64,000 bases of DNA from the NCBI GenBank assembly GCA_019321725.1, contig CM033107.1:23551445-23615444 (forward strand), in the 5' to 3' direction. The notes under the pieces were generated by a model. The model did not search any database and was not told the origin of the DNA. It saw only the letters and a list, made by a program, of their open reading frames with translations. This document shows, one piece after another, positions 1 through 14,345 of this stretch. Made by a program: the position numbers and the translations under genes. Source of the stretch: Paulownia fortunei (Eukaryota > Streptophyta > Magnoliopsida > Lamiales > Paulowniaceae). The number at the start of each line of letters is the position of its first letter. Position 1 is the stretch's first letter.

Positions 1-480
1 GGAGAGGAATATGCCGTTAATTTTCCTGGCTTTTCAAGATAATAATAACAGCAGCATGCCTATAAGGCTATATACACACAAATACAGAGAGAGAGAGAGA
101 AACAAATGAATATATGGATACATATAAATATATAAAGAGAGAGAGAGAAAAAAAAAAAACACAGGGGATGTGGGGGAGAGAGAGGGGTCTTGTACGTAGT
201 TGATGTTTATGTGGGACTGTGTGCGCGTTGTGTTTTGGTCAGAGAGATGGGGATAGAGTTGAGAGTGGTGTGTGGGTTGCGAATGGAGCGGCGTGAAAAG
301 GAGGACGTTGACTTGGTTACAAATTTGGGGTCATGGAAGGAAAATCCAGATTAGGAGGTTGGTTGGTTGAGGGGTTTGGGTAATCTTGCCTGAATTTTAG
401 GTCCCTTCCAATTAAGTATTCTCTTCTCTCTCTCTCTATACACTTTTTCTTCTTGATCTAGAACTCGGATGTACACATCC
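1..480. other. Left edge: gene-flank-like sequence, no gene assigned
   Basis: This stretch is richer in G and C than the following 12 kb. It carries GA-rich microsatellites at about 88-151 and 167-186, a CT-rich tract at 421-440, and a TTGACT W-box core near 308. A TATATAGCC-like sequence lies on the minus strand near 67-77. Together these would fit the promoter or leader of a gene that continues off the left end on the minus strand. I find no start codon followed by a convincing coding frame, so no gene is called. Confidence 0.25.
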
Positions 481-2831
481 TAAATGAGTAAATCTTGTGA
501 AATTTATGATCCTATTGGTACGTCAACAAAGGTTCCTATATGCTTCAAAAATCATGATGCTGTGGTTAGATCATTTGTGTGTCAAAATTTGAAGTGTAGC
601 GTCAAAATATGGAATATTTTTTTATTACGCTATTTGTTTAAATCTAAATAAGTAATTTTTTTGTTATGTAGTAATAGTCAAGTCGTATCGAGCCATCTCT
701 TTTTATAGTGATGAATTGTATTGAAAAAAAGTATTGATGGATTGAAATAAATTTGTGCTATTATTGTTATCTAATTATGTGTAGTATTTTTGTTAACAAT
801 ATATGTGTTCTTTACTATAGACATTACTTGTATTAGAAAATAGTATTCATGGATCGAAATAAATTGGTGTTATTATCATTATCTAATTACATGTAGTCAT
901 ATATATCAATTGTAGTTATTACGTGTAGTATTTCTGTTAATAATAAATGTAGTTAGGTACAAACATAATCATATTAACTGAAATTTAACCCCAATGGTAA
1001 TATAAGTACAGTCCACTTCAACTAGGGACGTTCTCGTTATCGCAACAATCAAAAGTATTTAAATTTAAATGGAACTATATTTGTTATATGATTGGCTGAG
1101 TGATTGCTTTTTAGAATAATGCAATAAAGTTTTTTGTCTGAAAATTTTAACTTCTCTCACGATTTCTACTCTAATTAAATAATTAAAAGCCCTCACCGAA
1201 AATAAAGGAGAGTTTCGCCTTTAGAAAGGCCAATCGGACTAGACGGGTTCAAGTTGAAAGAAGCAGTTGGAAAAACCTAATTGAACTCCATCAATAATAG
1301 CTATTTTTTTTTTTTTTGTCAAATTAGAATAATTATGGTTAACCATATTTATCTAAAACAGCCCAACATATGTTTTGAATTAAAGATAAAGCAGCTTATG
1401 TTTAATTTAAATTCAAGTAAACAAAATAGCTTTTCATATCTATATAATTTTTCTATTTACCATAACTATCTATCACTAAAAAATTTACATTTTCTAAATA
1501 TTAAAATTATCGCAGTTATTTTGATATTTAAACTAGAAAATAATCTTTCCACCCGTAGACATGGGATAAAAACCTGAAAATTCTTCAAAAAATTGAAAAC
1601 ATAAAGATTCATCTAGCCTCTCAATAGAACAAATGTACAGATAGGATCCCATTTTTTTTATGAGTATTAATTGATGAAATTGGTTTAATTACAAAAAAAA
1701 AATGGTGTTGAAAAGAGAAACAATGTGATTATCATGTATTGTATATAATTAGAATTGCTCTTATTTTATGAGCACTCATGAATTTCTAAATCAAGTTTTT
1801 CATTATAAGATAAACGCCTTAACATTCAACTTGTAGCAAATTGAGAATACGAAGTAATTTTTTTTTTTTTTTTAAAAGCAAAATCACCCATATCGCCAAT
1901 ATTTCTCATTCAATTTTTACATTTTGCCAATAAAAATTACACTAGAATTTTGATTTGTTAGTTTAAGTCTAGTTTTTTTTTTTTTTTGTGTTCCTCGAAG
2001 GACGTAGTATTGCTTTATTATTACAATGTTTGACAAAAAGGTATTTTTATTTATATCAAAATAAACTTTTAAGTTGAACTCCTCGTCCTGTTTTGATTTT
2101 TTTTTTTTTGAAAAGTTGGTAATATTTTTTTTTTCTAATTTGTTTCTTTATTTAAAAATAACGTTCAAATCAATAGTAGTAGAAAATAATGAATTAAGCT
2201 TTGTTGGACTATGTGAACAAAGATAATTACTTTTGTGATAACGTTGTAATTGAAATATAATTTTGAGTCGATTTAAAATTTTAAATTTTATCATTATTAA
2301 CTATTATAATTTTTAACACAATAGTAAATATTCAATTTTACGACACTTATCATAATATATATGTGAAAATATATATATCTACAAACAATTGATTTTGAAT
2401 TTGAAAAAATAATTGATTTTGGATATATTCATATGCTGCCCACTTTCATCATTTTGGGATCGTCAGTCTTTGCTAATAATCATTTTTCTTATGACACGAG
2501 TAAAAAGACAGCAAAAAAGTACGGCAGTGGCTAAATTGAAGGCATGACTATGTCACTAGTATGCATCTTTCCGTGCCTTGGGTTAATTGGATGTTAATTT
2601 TCAAAAATCCTCATAATTTTGTATAGATAAGACTATTAATATGCTTAAAAAAACTGTAACATTCCACATTCATCCCAAGGTGCCAAAAACACCATCTTAT
2701 GATTTTTTGTTAGAAAGACTATAAATTTCCACAATATTCTATTTTATTTAAATTATTGTTACTGTTTCAATCCTCCATTGCTGTGTGAAATTGCTTTGAG
2801 TTGAAAAGTTTAGGAAAATTCTGGCATGCAC

Positions 2832-3358
2832 CTTATTTGGCCAAACATGAAGCATCATAGGGGAGCAAAATTGCATTTGTCATGCCATTTGAGGTAATTA
2901 GACTTGTTATTTGATTGATTGAGTGCGGCGAGATTTGGTCTAAATTGTAATTTGATAAAATTTGATCATAAATTTATATATTCTGTAATTTAATGAGAAA
3001 TTTTAAAAATATAATTATGATAAGGGGTCGAAAGTTGAAACCATACTCGATTCCTGATGTGGAATTGGGATGTGATCCCATATCATTAAATTTATGATAT
3101 GAGTTGATCTACAATTAAAGAATTAAATTCTAACGTGCCCAACTTATTTGGCCAAACATAAAGCAATCAAGGGGAGTGAAATTGCATTATGCAATTTGAC
3201 TTGTTATATGATGATCATATATTAATATATTTTGCAATTTAATGAGAAATCTTTAAAAATATGTAAGGTCCAAACCATACTCGATCATTGATATCGAATT
3301 TGGACGCAATCCTATATCATTAAATTTATGATATGGGTCGATATATAATCAGAGAATT
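2832..3358. repeat. Direct duplication, two diverged copies
   Basis: Copy 1 (about 2832-3125) and copy 2 (about 3143-3358) both begin with CTTATTTGGCCAAACAT. Both continue through a shared tract containing AATTTAATGAGAAAT, CCATACTCGAT and CATTAAATTTATGATATG. Copy 2 is shorter because of internal deletions. The copies have clearly diverged by substitutions, so the duplication is not recent. No coding frame is shared between them. Confidence 0.75.
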
Positions 3359-6300
3359 CATTAAAATGGTTAGAATGTTCTCCAATTAAAACCATTTGAT
3401 TTTTAATAAGATAGGAGCAAACTCGTAAAATTGAAAAGTTATGTCAAATAAATAACAACGTGAACATGAACTATTTATAGCAAGGTTGGCTATGCAAGAT
3501 TCCTCGTGCTCATGAGTCATGTTTTGCCAAATAATCCACCACTAATGTTTTTGAGCCAAGCCCGACACCCAATCGAGTCCGGTCTTGACTTACTTAAAAA
3601 AAAGAGACACGAATCATTGTCTTGTTTAGAAAATAATGGGAATCCTAAGGGTGAAAGTGGAAAAACACAAACAAAAAAAAACAAAAATGCTGAGAATTCA
3701 AGCATGCAATAATGTAGCGAACAAGTTAGCAGGGGCAGTGGGAAGCAAAATCATTAATCAAGAAATCTGCGTGTGACCATTATGCAAATCTACTACACTG
3801 ATTTTTATTTTATTTTTTGGTTCTTACTTAGCACGAATATTGCGACTTAAAAGTTAAGACCATTGACTTCACATGCAAAACATTTGCAAAAAAAAAAATA
3901 AAATAAAATAAAATTGTGGGCTGGTGACTGAACAATTTCTGCCGTCGAAGCAAACGACAAGCACACGTTTGGGCCTTAAAAAGTTTTTTGCTTCATATCT
4001 ATATATGATTTATGGGATTGAGAGTACAAAGTTTCTTTACAGCTTAGCACCTGCAAGCTTTAATTTAGAGCCTTCAAATGTGAACGAACAAAGTGCTGAG
4101 GATTCAATTCTCACCACAGTATTGTAAGAGATATTGTTATGGTCAGGTTTAATGCCAAGAGGGTCCCAATTTTAGTTGAATTAAGCATTTGACATCTAGC
4201 TCCAGCTATGAAAACTGAAACACCTTTTTTGATTTTGTCCTTGTCTCATTCCTCCCTATCCACACACACACACACACACACACAAATGAACAGAAGAAGA
4301 GTGAAAGCGATAACATGATTTAACATTAGGTTAAGAGGGTGTTTGTATAATTTTATTTTAAATATTTTATAAATTTTTATATTTTATAAGATGTTTCCGA
4401 AGATTAAAAGTTTAAAAAATGTAATTTTTAAAGTTTTTGGATAATATAAATTGATGGGCTTATAATATGTTAATAAATGCAATTTTATAGTTCATATAAT
4501 TTAAATAAAAGAGCTTGCTAAGATTTTAAAAAATAAATTGGAGTTACCTTACTTTTTTTTAAAGGAGATTTTAAGTTTCTGACATCTTATTATAGGATTT
4601 TATAAATACATTTCTAAAAAATTTATTAAACACTTATAAAATCTCAATTATGTTAGAGTAGTATTTTTAAAGCCTATGAAATCACTTTTTGAAAATTTTG
4701 TCAAATACTATTAAATTAGTCGCCAATAAATATTATAATTAAATATTAAGAAGCCCAATTCCTACTCTCTAATAAGAAGCTCCACGTGAAGACTCATTGA
4801 CATTAAGACTAAAATTTTCGTTATCTTTCAAAAAGAAATCAAATGTAAGAGTATGACCACTTTGTTTGGACAGTGGTGGATTTACAAGTAAATCAGTCGT
4901 TGTCTGAATTCTAATCCAGGATGGCTATTTCATGGATTAAATAAATTATTATTATTATTTCTCTATCACAAAGATAAAGACATTATTAAAAATAATTATA
5001 AATAAATAAATCAAATAGATTAAAGTATTCATATTGTAGTGGTTGTTGAGCATATTAATTATATCCTACCAACTTTTGCTGTGGGGGCTTTAATTCACAT
5101 TTCTCATTGACGATGATTTCAGGCTTTGACAAAATACTCGCATGATTTATTGGACTTTCTCGTAGTATTAAGAAAAATTAAAAGTCAAATTCCACTGTGG
5201 GATTGATTAACGTAAATTATTGAGGTTAATACTGGTTGTTATTTAAGCTAATTACTATTTATTTTGGATAAAACGACCTCGTATGTTGTTGAAAAACGGT
5301 TTGAAAGCATCCCCGAAAGTAAATGCTAGATGTACTCATTGACTAATCTTATTGATCTTAATCAAATTAACCTTCACTTAAATTTTATTATATTAATGTT
5401 TATATGTTGACATTTACGGAAATTGTCATTTTGCACCATAGATAAGTGTTGTAAGTGGAGTTGTAATTTAATTAATTAATTATATTTAATATATTTTTTT
5501 ATAATTTAAGATTTTTGAGATATCTATTTTATGTATTATGAGAAATCACATGTGTGTTAAAACATATGTTTGATTTATTTTTATAATAAAATAAATTATT
5601 TAAAAATCTATTAGATAAATCAACAAATTAAAATAAGGATCAAGTCACCAGCTAATCAATACAAGGACTTGAATGGTATATCCCAACTCCATAAAAAATA
5701 AGTCTCTATTTTAAAGAAATTCAGAATTAGAGAGAGTTCAAGTGATTATAGTCGATGACATCTCTGAAAAATAGAATGATCTTCAATTAGAGGAAAGATA
5801 GTTTTTAAATTGATTTAATTTTACATATATTCTGTAAAATTGATAATAATAGATAAATTATTTTTTTATCTGGAAGGCACGTATATATAGTTTCATTCAA
5901 CTCCTCGGAGAGATTCATATTAGAGTTAAATGTAAAATTTTATATTTTTATATTTTTATTCTTATATGTAATATTATTATTTTAAGCTTAATGAAATTTA
6001 AAAAATAAAAACATGTCCTGGAACACTGAACAAATGAAAACAAAAAACACAGGAGTCTAAATTTGGCCTAGATACAGAGACAGCTAGTACTAATTTATTG
6101 ACGTTTATAATAGACAATTTTTCTTTTTGTTTTTAACATAGTTTATGATAGACAATTAATATCTCCGAAATCAAACAACGGATAAATCAGTGTTTTGCAA
6201 AAATCAGCCGTGCGCTTGTCGCTTTCCAAATCGCCTGTTCTCGCATCATGTTCTGTTGGCATCTTGTGATATTAAAATACCTTATAATTAATATTAAATT

Positions 6301-7499
6301 AACCACATATATATATATATATGTATAATTAGTACACATTAACAGCTGGCCCATTTCACCTTTGAAAAGTTGATAATTATTTAATATTGTTGACTGATTC
6401 TTATCTGAACACTGGGGATTAAATAATTAGGCTTCTGGATTAAGTAATATGTATACACCTCATAATTCTCCTTGTCAGTGTGCACTTTTTGAAGAAATGA
6501 CGATAAAAAAATGTGGAGGATTATTTTTAAAATCTTTTTTTTTTTTGTCAAAAAAGTGTAAAAAAGATTTGAATAAATCAAGCTCTGATTTTATTATGAT
6601 TTTGCACAAAAAAAAAGTAGAAACTATGATGTCATTTGGTAGTAGTTATCATTATTTTAATTTAATATAAATTTAGGGTTAGGTTTACGACCAGAAGGGC
6701 TCTTACAATTCTAGTTTGGCTAAATTCAAACGGGTTATAGATTTAACGTATTTCTACGTACTATAAATTGTTTATTTATGTACAAAGTAAAATAATAAAC
6801 AATTACAGTTATGCGTGCTATATAAATAATTGAGTTTAGTCAAACTAAGTTTAGGGAAAATATTTATTGGATTCCGCTTGCTTGCTGTATTTTGTGGTGA
6901 TTCAATTTGGATCGATACTTAAGTTAAAAGAAATTGACTTTGAATTTTCTCATTGGTTTTGATATGGAAATAGATACCCTTTCTTTGGTTCGAGAATTTT
7001 GATGTGGAAAGCAAAATATTAGGATAGGGAAAAATAAAATAAAATAAATATAAAATATCGATTTTGTTCTGTTATTTAGAATCGAATTTTTATAATCGGA
7101 TCGTTGATAAAATTATTTTTGTTATTGGTTAGTGGTTAAATCAGACTGGTTCATCTTATGGTTAATTAATTTAATAAAAAATAATTATATTTTTTTATTA
7201 TTTTATATAAAATAATAATATAATAGATTATTATAATATAATATATTTTAAATTTAAAAAAATTAATTAACTAATTAAAAAATATCTAGCAAAATTTAAA
7301 ATTAAAATAATCACACATGTATATATATATAAACATTCCAAATTTAAGGCTTTAAGGTTTCTAAAAAAAATCAATGATTTTAATCGATTGAACCACAAAA
7401 ATAATTATTTAAAACTAATCAAATCATATCAATTGTTAGTTTATAGTCGGTACCATGGTTCCAAAAACCCTAATTTAGAGAAAACGAGAAAAAAACAAT

Positions 7500-7730
7500 A
7501 ATCAACAAGCAGAGGAGGGAGGGGGGCGGTTGGATGCAGTTGCCCCCCTCAATTTTTCAAAAATATATTTTTAGTTTATAAATTTAATAAAATTAAATTT
7601 TTTGTCTCCATTTAAATTATGAAATTATCTCAGTTGCCCCCCTCAAAATTTTATAATCTTATTTGAATATGTAAATTTAAAGATATTCTAAACTATATGA
7701 AACTTTATTTTTACAAAATTTTAGGTGATT
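7500..7730. repeat. Possible transposon remnant with repeated C-run motif
   Basis: The motif CAGTTGCCCCCCTCAA occurs twice, at about 7536-7553 and 7631-7646. A G-rich stretch (GGAGGGAGGGGGGCGG) lies just upstream near 7515. C-run motifs of this kind are common near the ends of worn hAT-type elements in dicots. That assignment is only an inference, because neither terminal inverted repeats nor a target-site duplication is visible. Confidence 0.3.
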
Positions 7731-10700
7731 ATTATTAATATAAAATTTTAAAAGGTATTTGTACTATTAAAATTTTATTATAGTTTTGTCTCTACAAATA
7801 TAGTTTATATTAGTAAAAAAAATATTTATTATTATTTTTTTTTATATTTCTTTGTTAATTTTTAACTTATTTGATGTTTTCATAATATATTTCATTTAGT
7901 TAATGACTATGAAATAATGTTTAGATGTTTACAATAGTTTTTGCAAGCAAGTTTGATTGACAAATTTATTTTTGACATGTTACTGTAAATTTTGATAACG
8001 TTAAGAATTATTTTTATTTAAACAATAGTTCTATTTTTCAATAAAAATAATTAAGAACTTCATCAATTTTTTAATATATTTTTAATTCATTATTTTCTTA
8101 TAATATTTTTTATTTATATTTATATAATTTATTTATTTTATTGAGTTTCCTTTGTCATATACTTTGCATTTCATTTATTTTTCAATTTTGTTTGGTCCAA
8201 TAAAAATTAAATTCTTATTTTTTTTTTGTTACGATTTGAAATATGATTTAACATCACAATTAGAACATTAACATTAATTTTTTTGTTGAAAATTTTTTCT
8301 CAAGTAATTTTTTATAAATGCGTACCTACTTATATAAACTACATTTTATTTGAAAAATATTTTTCTTTTTTCACAATAATAAGATAATTTTGAACACTTA
8401 ATAATGATTCATAAGATTGTAATGAAACTGTGAGAATTACTCTAATATCCGAATTATATTTTATAATTTTATAAGTTAGTTTTTATTTTGTATTAAATTG
8501 AATTAGAATTGATTCTCATTTTCATTTAACAGTTATTTTTTTTTTGTTCGAATATTTACACAAATATAATACGTATGAGAAATTTATGTATAAATATCAT
8601 ATTTTTATTTATAGTTGTATTTATTTTTTAATAATTAATTAATAAAAAAAATACAATAAAAAATATTTTTATAAATAAAAAAAATAATTAATATTATATT
8701 TTTTATAATCGAATCTCGTTCCTCAAAAACTGAAATCCGAGCTCCGGCCAAGATGATGGATGAGCTGGAGTGGCAGAAATGACCAAATTCGCTTTCTCTC
8801 ATTTTTCTGGCATCTTCCATGAGGAAAATGAGTATTCTCTAATTACGATGTAAGTTTGGTTTTTTTGTTTTTTTTTTTTCTTTATTTCTAATTTATAATT
8901 TTATGCTAATAAAATTATAAATATGCAAAAGATGTCAAGATATCGTTCCGAATCACAGGCTCATCAGAATAATGTAAAAGTAAAAGGTTTTCGTCTAAAT
9001 TGTGACTAAGCTATATACTACGTTTGCTCCGCTAATTTGGCATTGGCGTCCGAGCAGTCGTCTTCAGAAAGATAAGATGATATCAATCCGATCAAACCCT
9101 GACATGCTCAAGAATGTAAAAATCCAAACACTTTTCATGTATATTTTCTGGAATGGCCTCAATGCAACATCCTTTTCTAAAAGCAATATATGTATAATAA
9201 AATAACAATTATTATCTGATAATAATAATAATTATTAAATACTTAATAGTGATAAAAATATATTCGAATTATCATTATTAAAAATTAATAACATAAATAT
9301 AGTATAAATAAAAATCTTATCACAGTAAATGGTGATAATTTTTTATTGTTATTAAACTGTCATTGTACAAGTGACAACTTAAACATGATATTAATTATTA
9401 TTAAAGTTGTGAATATTAATATATTATTAATGACAACATATTGTTACTTGCCATTTGTCACGAATATATCTCTTTTCTTAGTGTCTGTCAATTTCGGAAT
9501 TTAAGGGCATTGAAAGGAACAGCAGCAAATATAAATTAATCCAGGTATTTATATTACACGATAGGAGGGTTAGAAAGGTGACAAAATATTACAACAGCCA
9601 CATGACAAAATGTCATTGCAAGTGGGCCTTGGGGAATGAAATCGACGCCACAATTGTTGCCAAAAGCCATACCATGTATAGGTTAAAAATCATGGTACTG
9701 AAGTGTGGGCTGATTTATTTATCACCGACCATGTGCTAAAGTTGCAATAAAATTGGGCTATATGAATGTACACATCAATAACTATAGTTGAAAATATAAA
9801 TAGATAAATAAATAAATAAAGGCTCTACTCTAAATCATGTAATCATACATTTAGGAATGGAACTTCAGAGTTTGAAGATTTAAGAGTGAGAGTTTTGGTT
9901 TAATAAGTTTTAGGAAAAAATTAAATCTCGTACTAAAAATTAATAACCCGCACTTAAAAAATTAAACTCCTCACTTGTTGTTGTCATTTTATGAATAAAT
10001 TGTATGGAAATTGTATTATTGGTTACGATGAGTGAGAAGATATGTAAAAAATATGAAAAAAGAATGAGAAATAAGAAATTAATATATTGGTAATGATGAT
10101 GAGAAATTTTAAACTTTGGCAAAAAAGGAAAAAAAGGAAGAAGATGGAGAGTCTGCAGAAGCACGACAATTGTAAGTTATAACAATAAATTGAACCACTA
10201 GGAATTAATAATCTGAATTTTTTTTCTCTTTAATCATATTTAATATTAAATAAATAACAATCACCTTATAGATTCATTTTTAAGGCTCTTACAAAAAGAA
10301 TTATTATTATTATTTTTATTTTAATATATCATATGAAAGTTACTTATTTAAGATATATCATACTAAGTATTTTAATTTTAAGTTATTTGTAATGCATGCT
10401 CTGAATCGCTCACTCTATGTGACTTAGGCACGGTTAAAATTGTTGCCACAAAAAGATATTTTACGATATTCCTTCCTCTATGGTTAAAATTATTTTAATG
10501 TACACACGACGTGTATTTACTAAATAAATTATAAAATATAATATAAAATTATAATAAAACATCTGGATTGTTTTAATAGGGGATAAGCTTTTCTTCATCA
10601 ACTCTCTGTGAGAATACTCTTACAAGTCATTTACAAACAAACCCCTCAATAGATTAACGACCTATAAAGATGTTTATGATATTTTGAATGATCGTCCCAT

Positions 10701-13672
10701 ATAAATATTTAAACTGTAAAAAATAAAAGATATTTAATATTTAACGTGTGTATATATATATATATATATATAAAGGTGGCGATGAGATTTGAAACCAAAC
10801 TCTCACATCCAACCAGCATTACGTTGTATGGCATAAACTATAAAGCATGAAATTATGTTTGAAACATGTCAAGATGAAGCTTAATATTCTTTGCTAACAG
10901 TCACCTTAACTGGCATAAAATGTTTGTTCAAGCCCAATTGGTCAATGAACTTAGTCGTCCAATCTAAGTCGATAACCAAAAGGCGTAATGATATTAACCT
11001 GGCCCATGATATAAAGATCACGTGTAATTGGGCCAAGGCCCACAATCATATCTTATCCTCTATTTCAAAAAATTGCACTTTGACTAAGAATCAGGCTACA
11101 CCTCATATTTTGTGACAAGACAGATGTCAAAAATTTTAAGGAATGGAATTACATCCTCTCAACTGTAGTCAGAAATGATTTCCTTCACCTCTATCCCAAT
11201 TCTAGGCAGGGATAAGAATTGAGTGGGTTGAATTTGACTAAATTGGCGACTTGAGAATGGATTTGATTAAATTTAAAATTTGTCAATAAGAATTTTTAGG
11301 TTTCAAAATTGGACTAGAGTCATTTTATTATTTAAAAATATTAAAAATATATAATAAAACTTTTTAAGAATATGTATAATTTTTTTTAAAAAGATTTCAT
11401 AAATATATATAATAAATTTTAAAAAATAAAAAAATTAAATGATATGGATTGTGGCAGTTTGAAATAATAAAAATATGTCATAAAAAAATAAATTTGGAGC
11501 AAGTTTGAAATTGAACCCGCTTCATTATTCTTTCTAATTATATACCCCAAAAATAGAGAAACGAATGATACATGCTCATGGGGAAGGATTGATTATTGAT
11601 CGGTGCTTATGTTTCATCAAATTGGACAATTTGAGGTATAAGTCCTGGACGATTATGTTGAAATCATCACAATGTAGAATCAGGATTTCTTGTGATTATT
11701 TCTAATAATGTAGTATTTGCCTAGTTGTTATTTTGATTCTATGTGCTGAAAATTTTACAATGCAATAACGTGTCATTATCTTAAAAGTTGTTTTGTTTTA
11801 CAAAGATTGTAATCTGAATTAAAAAATACATGCATACATATATAGTAGTTGTATGTCAATGATTTATGCAAAATAAGGTTTGAAAAGCTGAGAAGTGGAG
11901 GCGTGTCTCGTAAAACTCATGGTACAAAAAAAACTCATTTTCTTTATTTTTTATTTTTTTGGTATTTATATTTTTATTTACGATTGAATCAAAAGTTGAG
12001 TTAAGCTCATTATTGCCCAAACTTATTTATTTTTATCAAATTTTAAACATCGTGTTTGAAATTTGATTTGATCATTAATCGAGTTGAAATTAAACAAATT
12101 TTAAATGCAATGAATACGAATCAAACTTCAAAAGTTTAATCTTTTATTTATTTTTTGTTATGCTGATCTAGTCGTGCTAGAGTCAATTTTTCAAATCTTA
12201 TCAAACGAAAATATATGTTCAAACTTGATTTATTGTATTTAACAAATCGAATTTAAACGAACTTTTAACTATTAATTTAAAAAAATTTTACCGTTGCTAT
12301 ATTTAACTATCTTGTGTGGGAAGTCTGATAGTCGTGCTTGCCTAGGCAATGGCTTGGGTGTTGACCCCCAGGCCCTGATTCCACCTAGTCTTTTTGATAA
12401 TTGTTGTTTTGATTGGCTCAAAATAAGAATTTTGAGAATTTAAAGATATTATTCCGACTACGAGTCCACGAGTAATGCGCTGCAAATGATTCATAAAAAT
12501 GGGACAATGAACATACCTAATTAGAAGTCATTGACTTCTGCGACCCAACTAATTTATCCACACCATAAGGGGTTGATCGTCTCCTTTCAAGTCTAAACGG
12601 TAGTATCCCACCTCTTGACAATATTATTAATATAGATAATTCGGAGGGCAAAACGTAATAAATACTCCCTTTGTTCCAATTTTGTGGCTCATATTTTTAT
12701 AAGGAAGACATCCCAGAATAATATTTTATTTTAAAATAAAAATTATTTATCCATTGATATTATCTTATTAAAGTAATAATGCTCAATTATAACTTTTAAA
12801 AATATATTCAAAATTTATATTTTTTCTACTCTCTTATGAAACTCTACGTCCAATTAAATTCAATACATAATATTGAAATAGAAGTAGTACATAACAAAGT
12901 TATACGATCACCAATCGTCTGCTCCAAAAAACTAATCTTGAGAAAGTGTCCCCCTTATTTTCTCTCATTTTAGCTCAACTTCGCAAGAGTTACAGAACTG
13001 TCCATCCAGATATTTTATTTTAGATTAGTGTTTTATCTTTAATTTTATATCATAGATAAATTAAATGTATAAAATATTTGGTTGTGAATGATATATACTT
13101 GATATATATATATATATATATGAAAATTAAACTATATAATTAAATTCAAATTTAAAGGTACCCTCAAAATACTTGGACAAGGATTATCATCCTACTTCCG
13201 CCAAGACCCAAGTTCTTTTGGCGCGAAAAACAGGGAAAGTAATTATAGAAATTGAGGCTGAAGTCCTTGATTGATGGTCATGCCTTTGGATTCTGGGGAC
13301 TGGAACTGCGATTTTTTAAGGTGGCCCTGCTCTCTGTTTAACAGACAACTGTACTCTGTTTCTCTCTATTTCAAACTCAAAAACAGGACAAGCCCCCCCG
13401 CCCCCCCCCCCCCCCCCATCCTATAAACTAAATTTCAATGATTAAGCAGAAATAGAGCATTCAGATCAAGAGTAGCCTACATATAATTTAATGATAATGA
13501 CAATGAAAATGAAAATGAAAACACAGTATTATTTGAGCTGTAATGAGGAGAGGGGAAACATACATGCAAACCACCCACAAAAGCCATTGTCAATCCAAGA
13601 GAAGAAACACACACATAAACATGAGCATTTGAGCTGACAAACTGTGGTTGATTGAAGATGGGAAGTTTGATT

Positions 13673-13852
13673 TCAATTCCAGCGGTGGAAGGCATTCTTT
13701 AATATGCGAAAGAGGGAGGAGAAGATTCGGCGCTTGATGGCTCCTCTGACTGGAGTCACGAATGATGGGCATGATGATGATTTGATTATTTTGTCTGAAA
13801 ATGGCTTTTCCTCGAGGGAGTTAAGATCGAACACTTTGCTGGTTTCGGCCAT
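13673..13852 (-). CDS. Small basic protein, array member A (59 aa), function unknown
   Basis: I do not recognise this family. The reverse complement gives an intact 59-codon frame from ATG at 13852 to TGA at 13673-13675. The N-terminus begins MAETSKVFDL, an FSD motif follows at about residues 18-20, and the conserved core PSFVTPVRGAIKRRIFSSLF spans about 29-48. The end is basic (RILKNAFHRWN), and the K/R-rich helix-like stretch after TPVRG could be amphipathic. There is no signal peptide or membrane segment. The start is supported by the equivalent ATG in members B and D and by GCC after the ATG. Compared with B, the C-terminus lacks two groups of three codons, yet the final AAT-TGA is kept. 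The longer overlapping frames on both strands are not conserved across all five members. Confidence 0.7.
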   Translation of the reverse strand: MAETSKVFDLNSLEEKPFSDKIIKSSSCPSFVTPVRGAIKRRIFSSLFRILKNAFHRWN

Positions 13853-13930
13853 AACGTTGTTCTTCTTCTTTGTGAAGAGACAAAGGCGGGCGGGTTATGT
13901 CTCAACTTGGGAAGAAACAAGTGAAGAAAA

Positions 13931-14050
13931 TGAGTATATGTATAGGGCCAGCAGGGAGGGGCCAAGAGCGAGAAGGTTATAAACAACTTTTTTTGCCCTT
14001 TTTGAAGTGAGGATCCAACGGTCTCAGGAAACTTCTTGGAAGTTCACAAA
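13931..14050 (-). promoter_or_regulatory. Promoter of member A: TATA-like box and heat-shock-like element
   Basis: On the minus strand a TATACATATAC box lies at about 13935-13945, roughly 85 bp before the ATG. Farther upstream, 14028-14045 reads GAAACTTCTTGGAAGTTC. GAA or TTC units fall at 5-bp spacing at 14028, 14033 and 14043, which is close to the plant heat-shock element. A perfect CACGTG G-box lies at 14303-14308. Regulation by heat-shock factors or bZIP/bHLH proteins is an inference from these motifs. Confidence 0.5.
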
Positions 14051-14345
14051 TGGGGTAAGACTGCAAGAATTTGTCGACCAAGGATGGTTAGTTAGATGGT
14101 TGGACAGAGAAATACAAGAATAAAATGACTGAAAAAAGGTTGTTCGGCCATATAATTTACGGCTTTAGAAACCGAAGTAACCCCTGGCGACGTGAGGGTA
14201 TTTTGGGAATGAGCTGCTGATGTTGAAAAGGATGCCACAAATTTAAGATTTAAGAAGACGCACAAGGGGAAGAAAATATGTAACCCCGACATTGCAAAGG
14301 CTCACGTGGGGAATAAATTTCCGTCTCCACTCAAATATGTTGTCC

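Larger units (their letters stand above)
481..13200. other. AT-rich intergenic DNA without recognisable genes
   Basis: About 12.7 kb in which every open frame is short, low in complexity and unlike any protein I know. It contains homopolymer A/T runs, a CA microsatellite at 4261-4284, TA runs near 6307-6321 and 10750-10772, and one clear direct duplication at 2832-3358. Other pieces look like worn non-autonomous transposons, for example 4335-4700, whose two ends resemble each other in inverted orientation around GTGTTTG / AGTATTTG. A repeated TTGCCCCCCTCAA motif sits at 7540 and 7633. Nothing here supports a functional gene. Confidence 0.6.
13205..14345 (-). repeat. Array block A (gene A with its flanks)
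   Basis: This is the first of five related blocks in the window. It shares with blocks B and D a 3' flank containing CTCTGTTTCTCTCTATTTC and AGGACAAGCCCCC, the small coding region, a TATA-like promoter, and an upstream stretch that includes GACTTGAGGGTATTTT-like sequence. It is the most diverged member of the A/B/D group. A run of about 22 bases made almost only of C (13396-13418) lies inside its 3' flank and marks an unstable point. Confidence 0.75.

Noticed and set aside
1281..1577. 98-aa plus-strand frame
   Set aside because: Rich in Asn, Ile, Phe and Tyr as expected from AT-rich DNA, and it contains a poly-Phe from a T-run. There is no domain or promoter.
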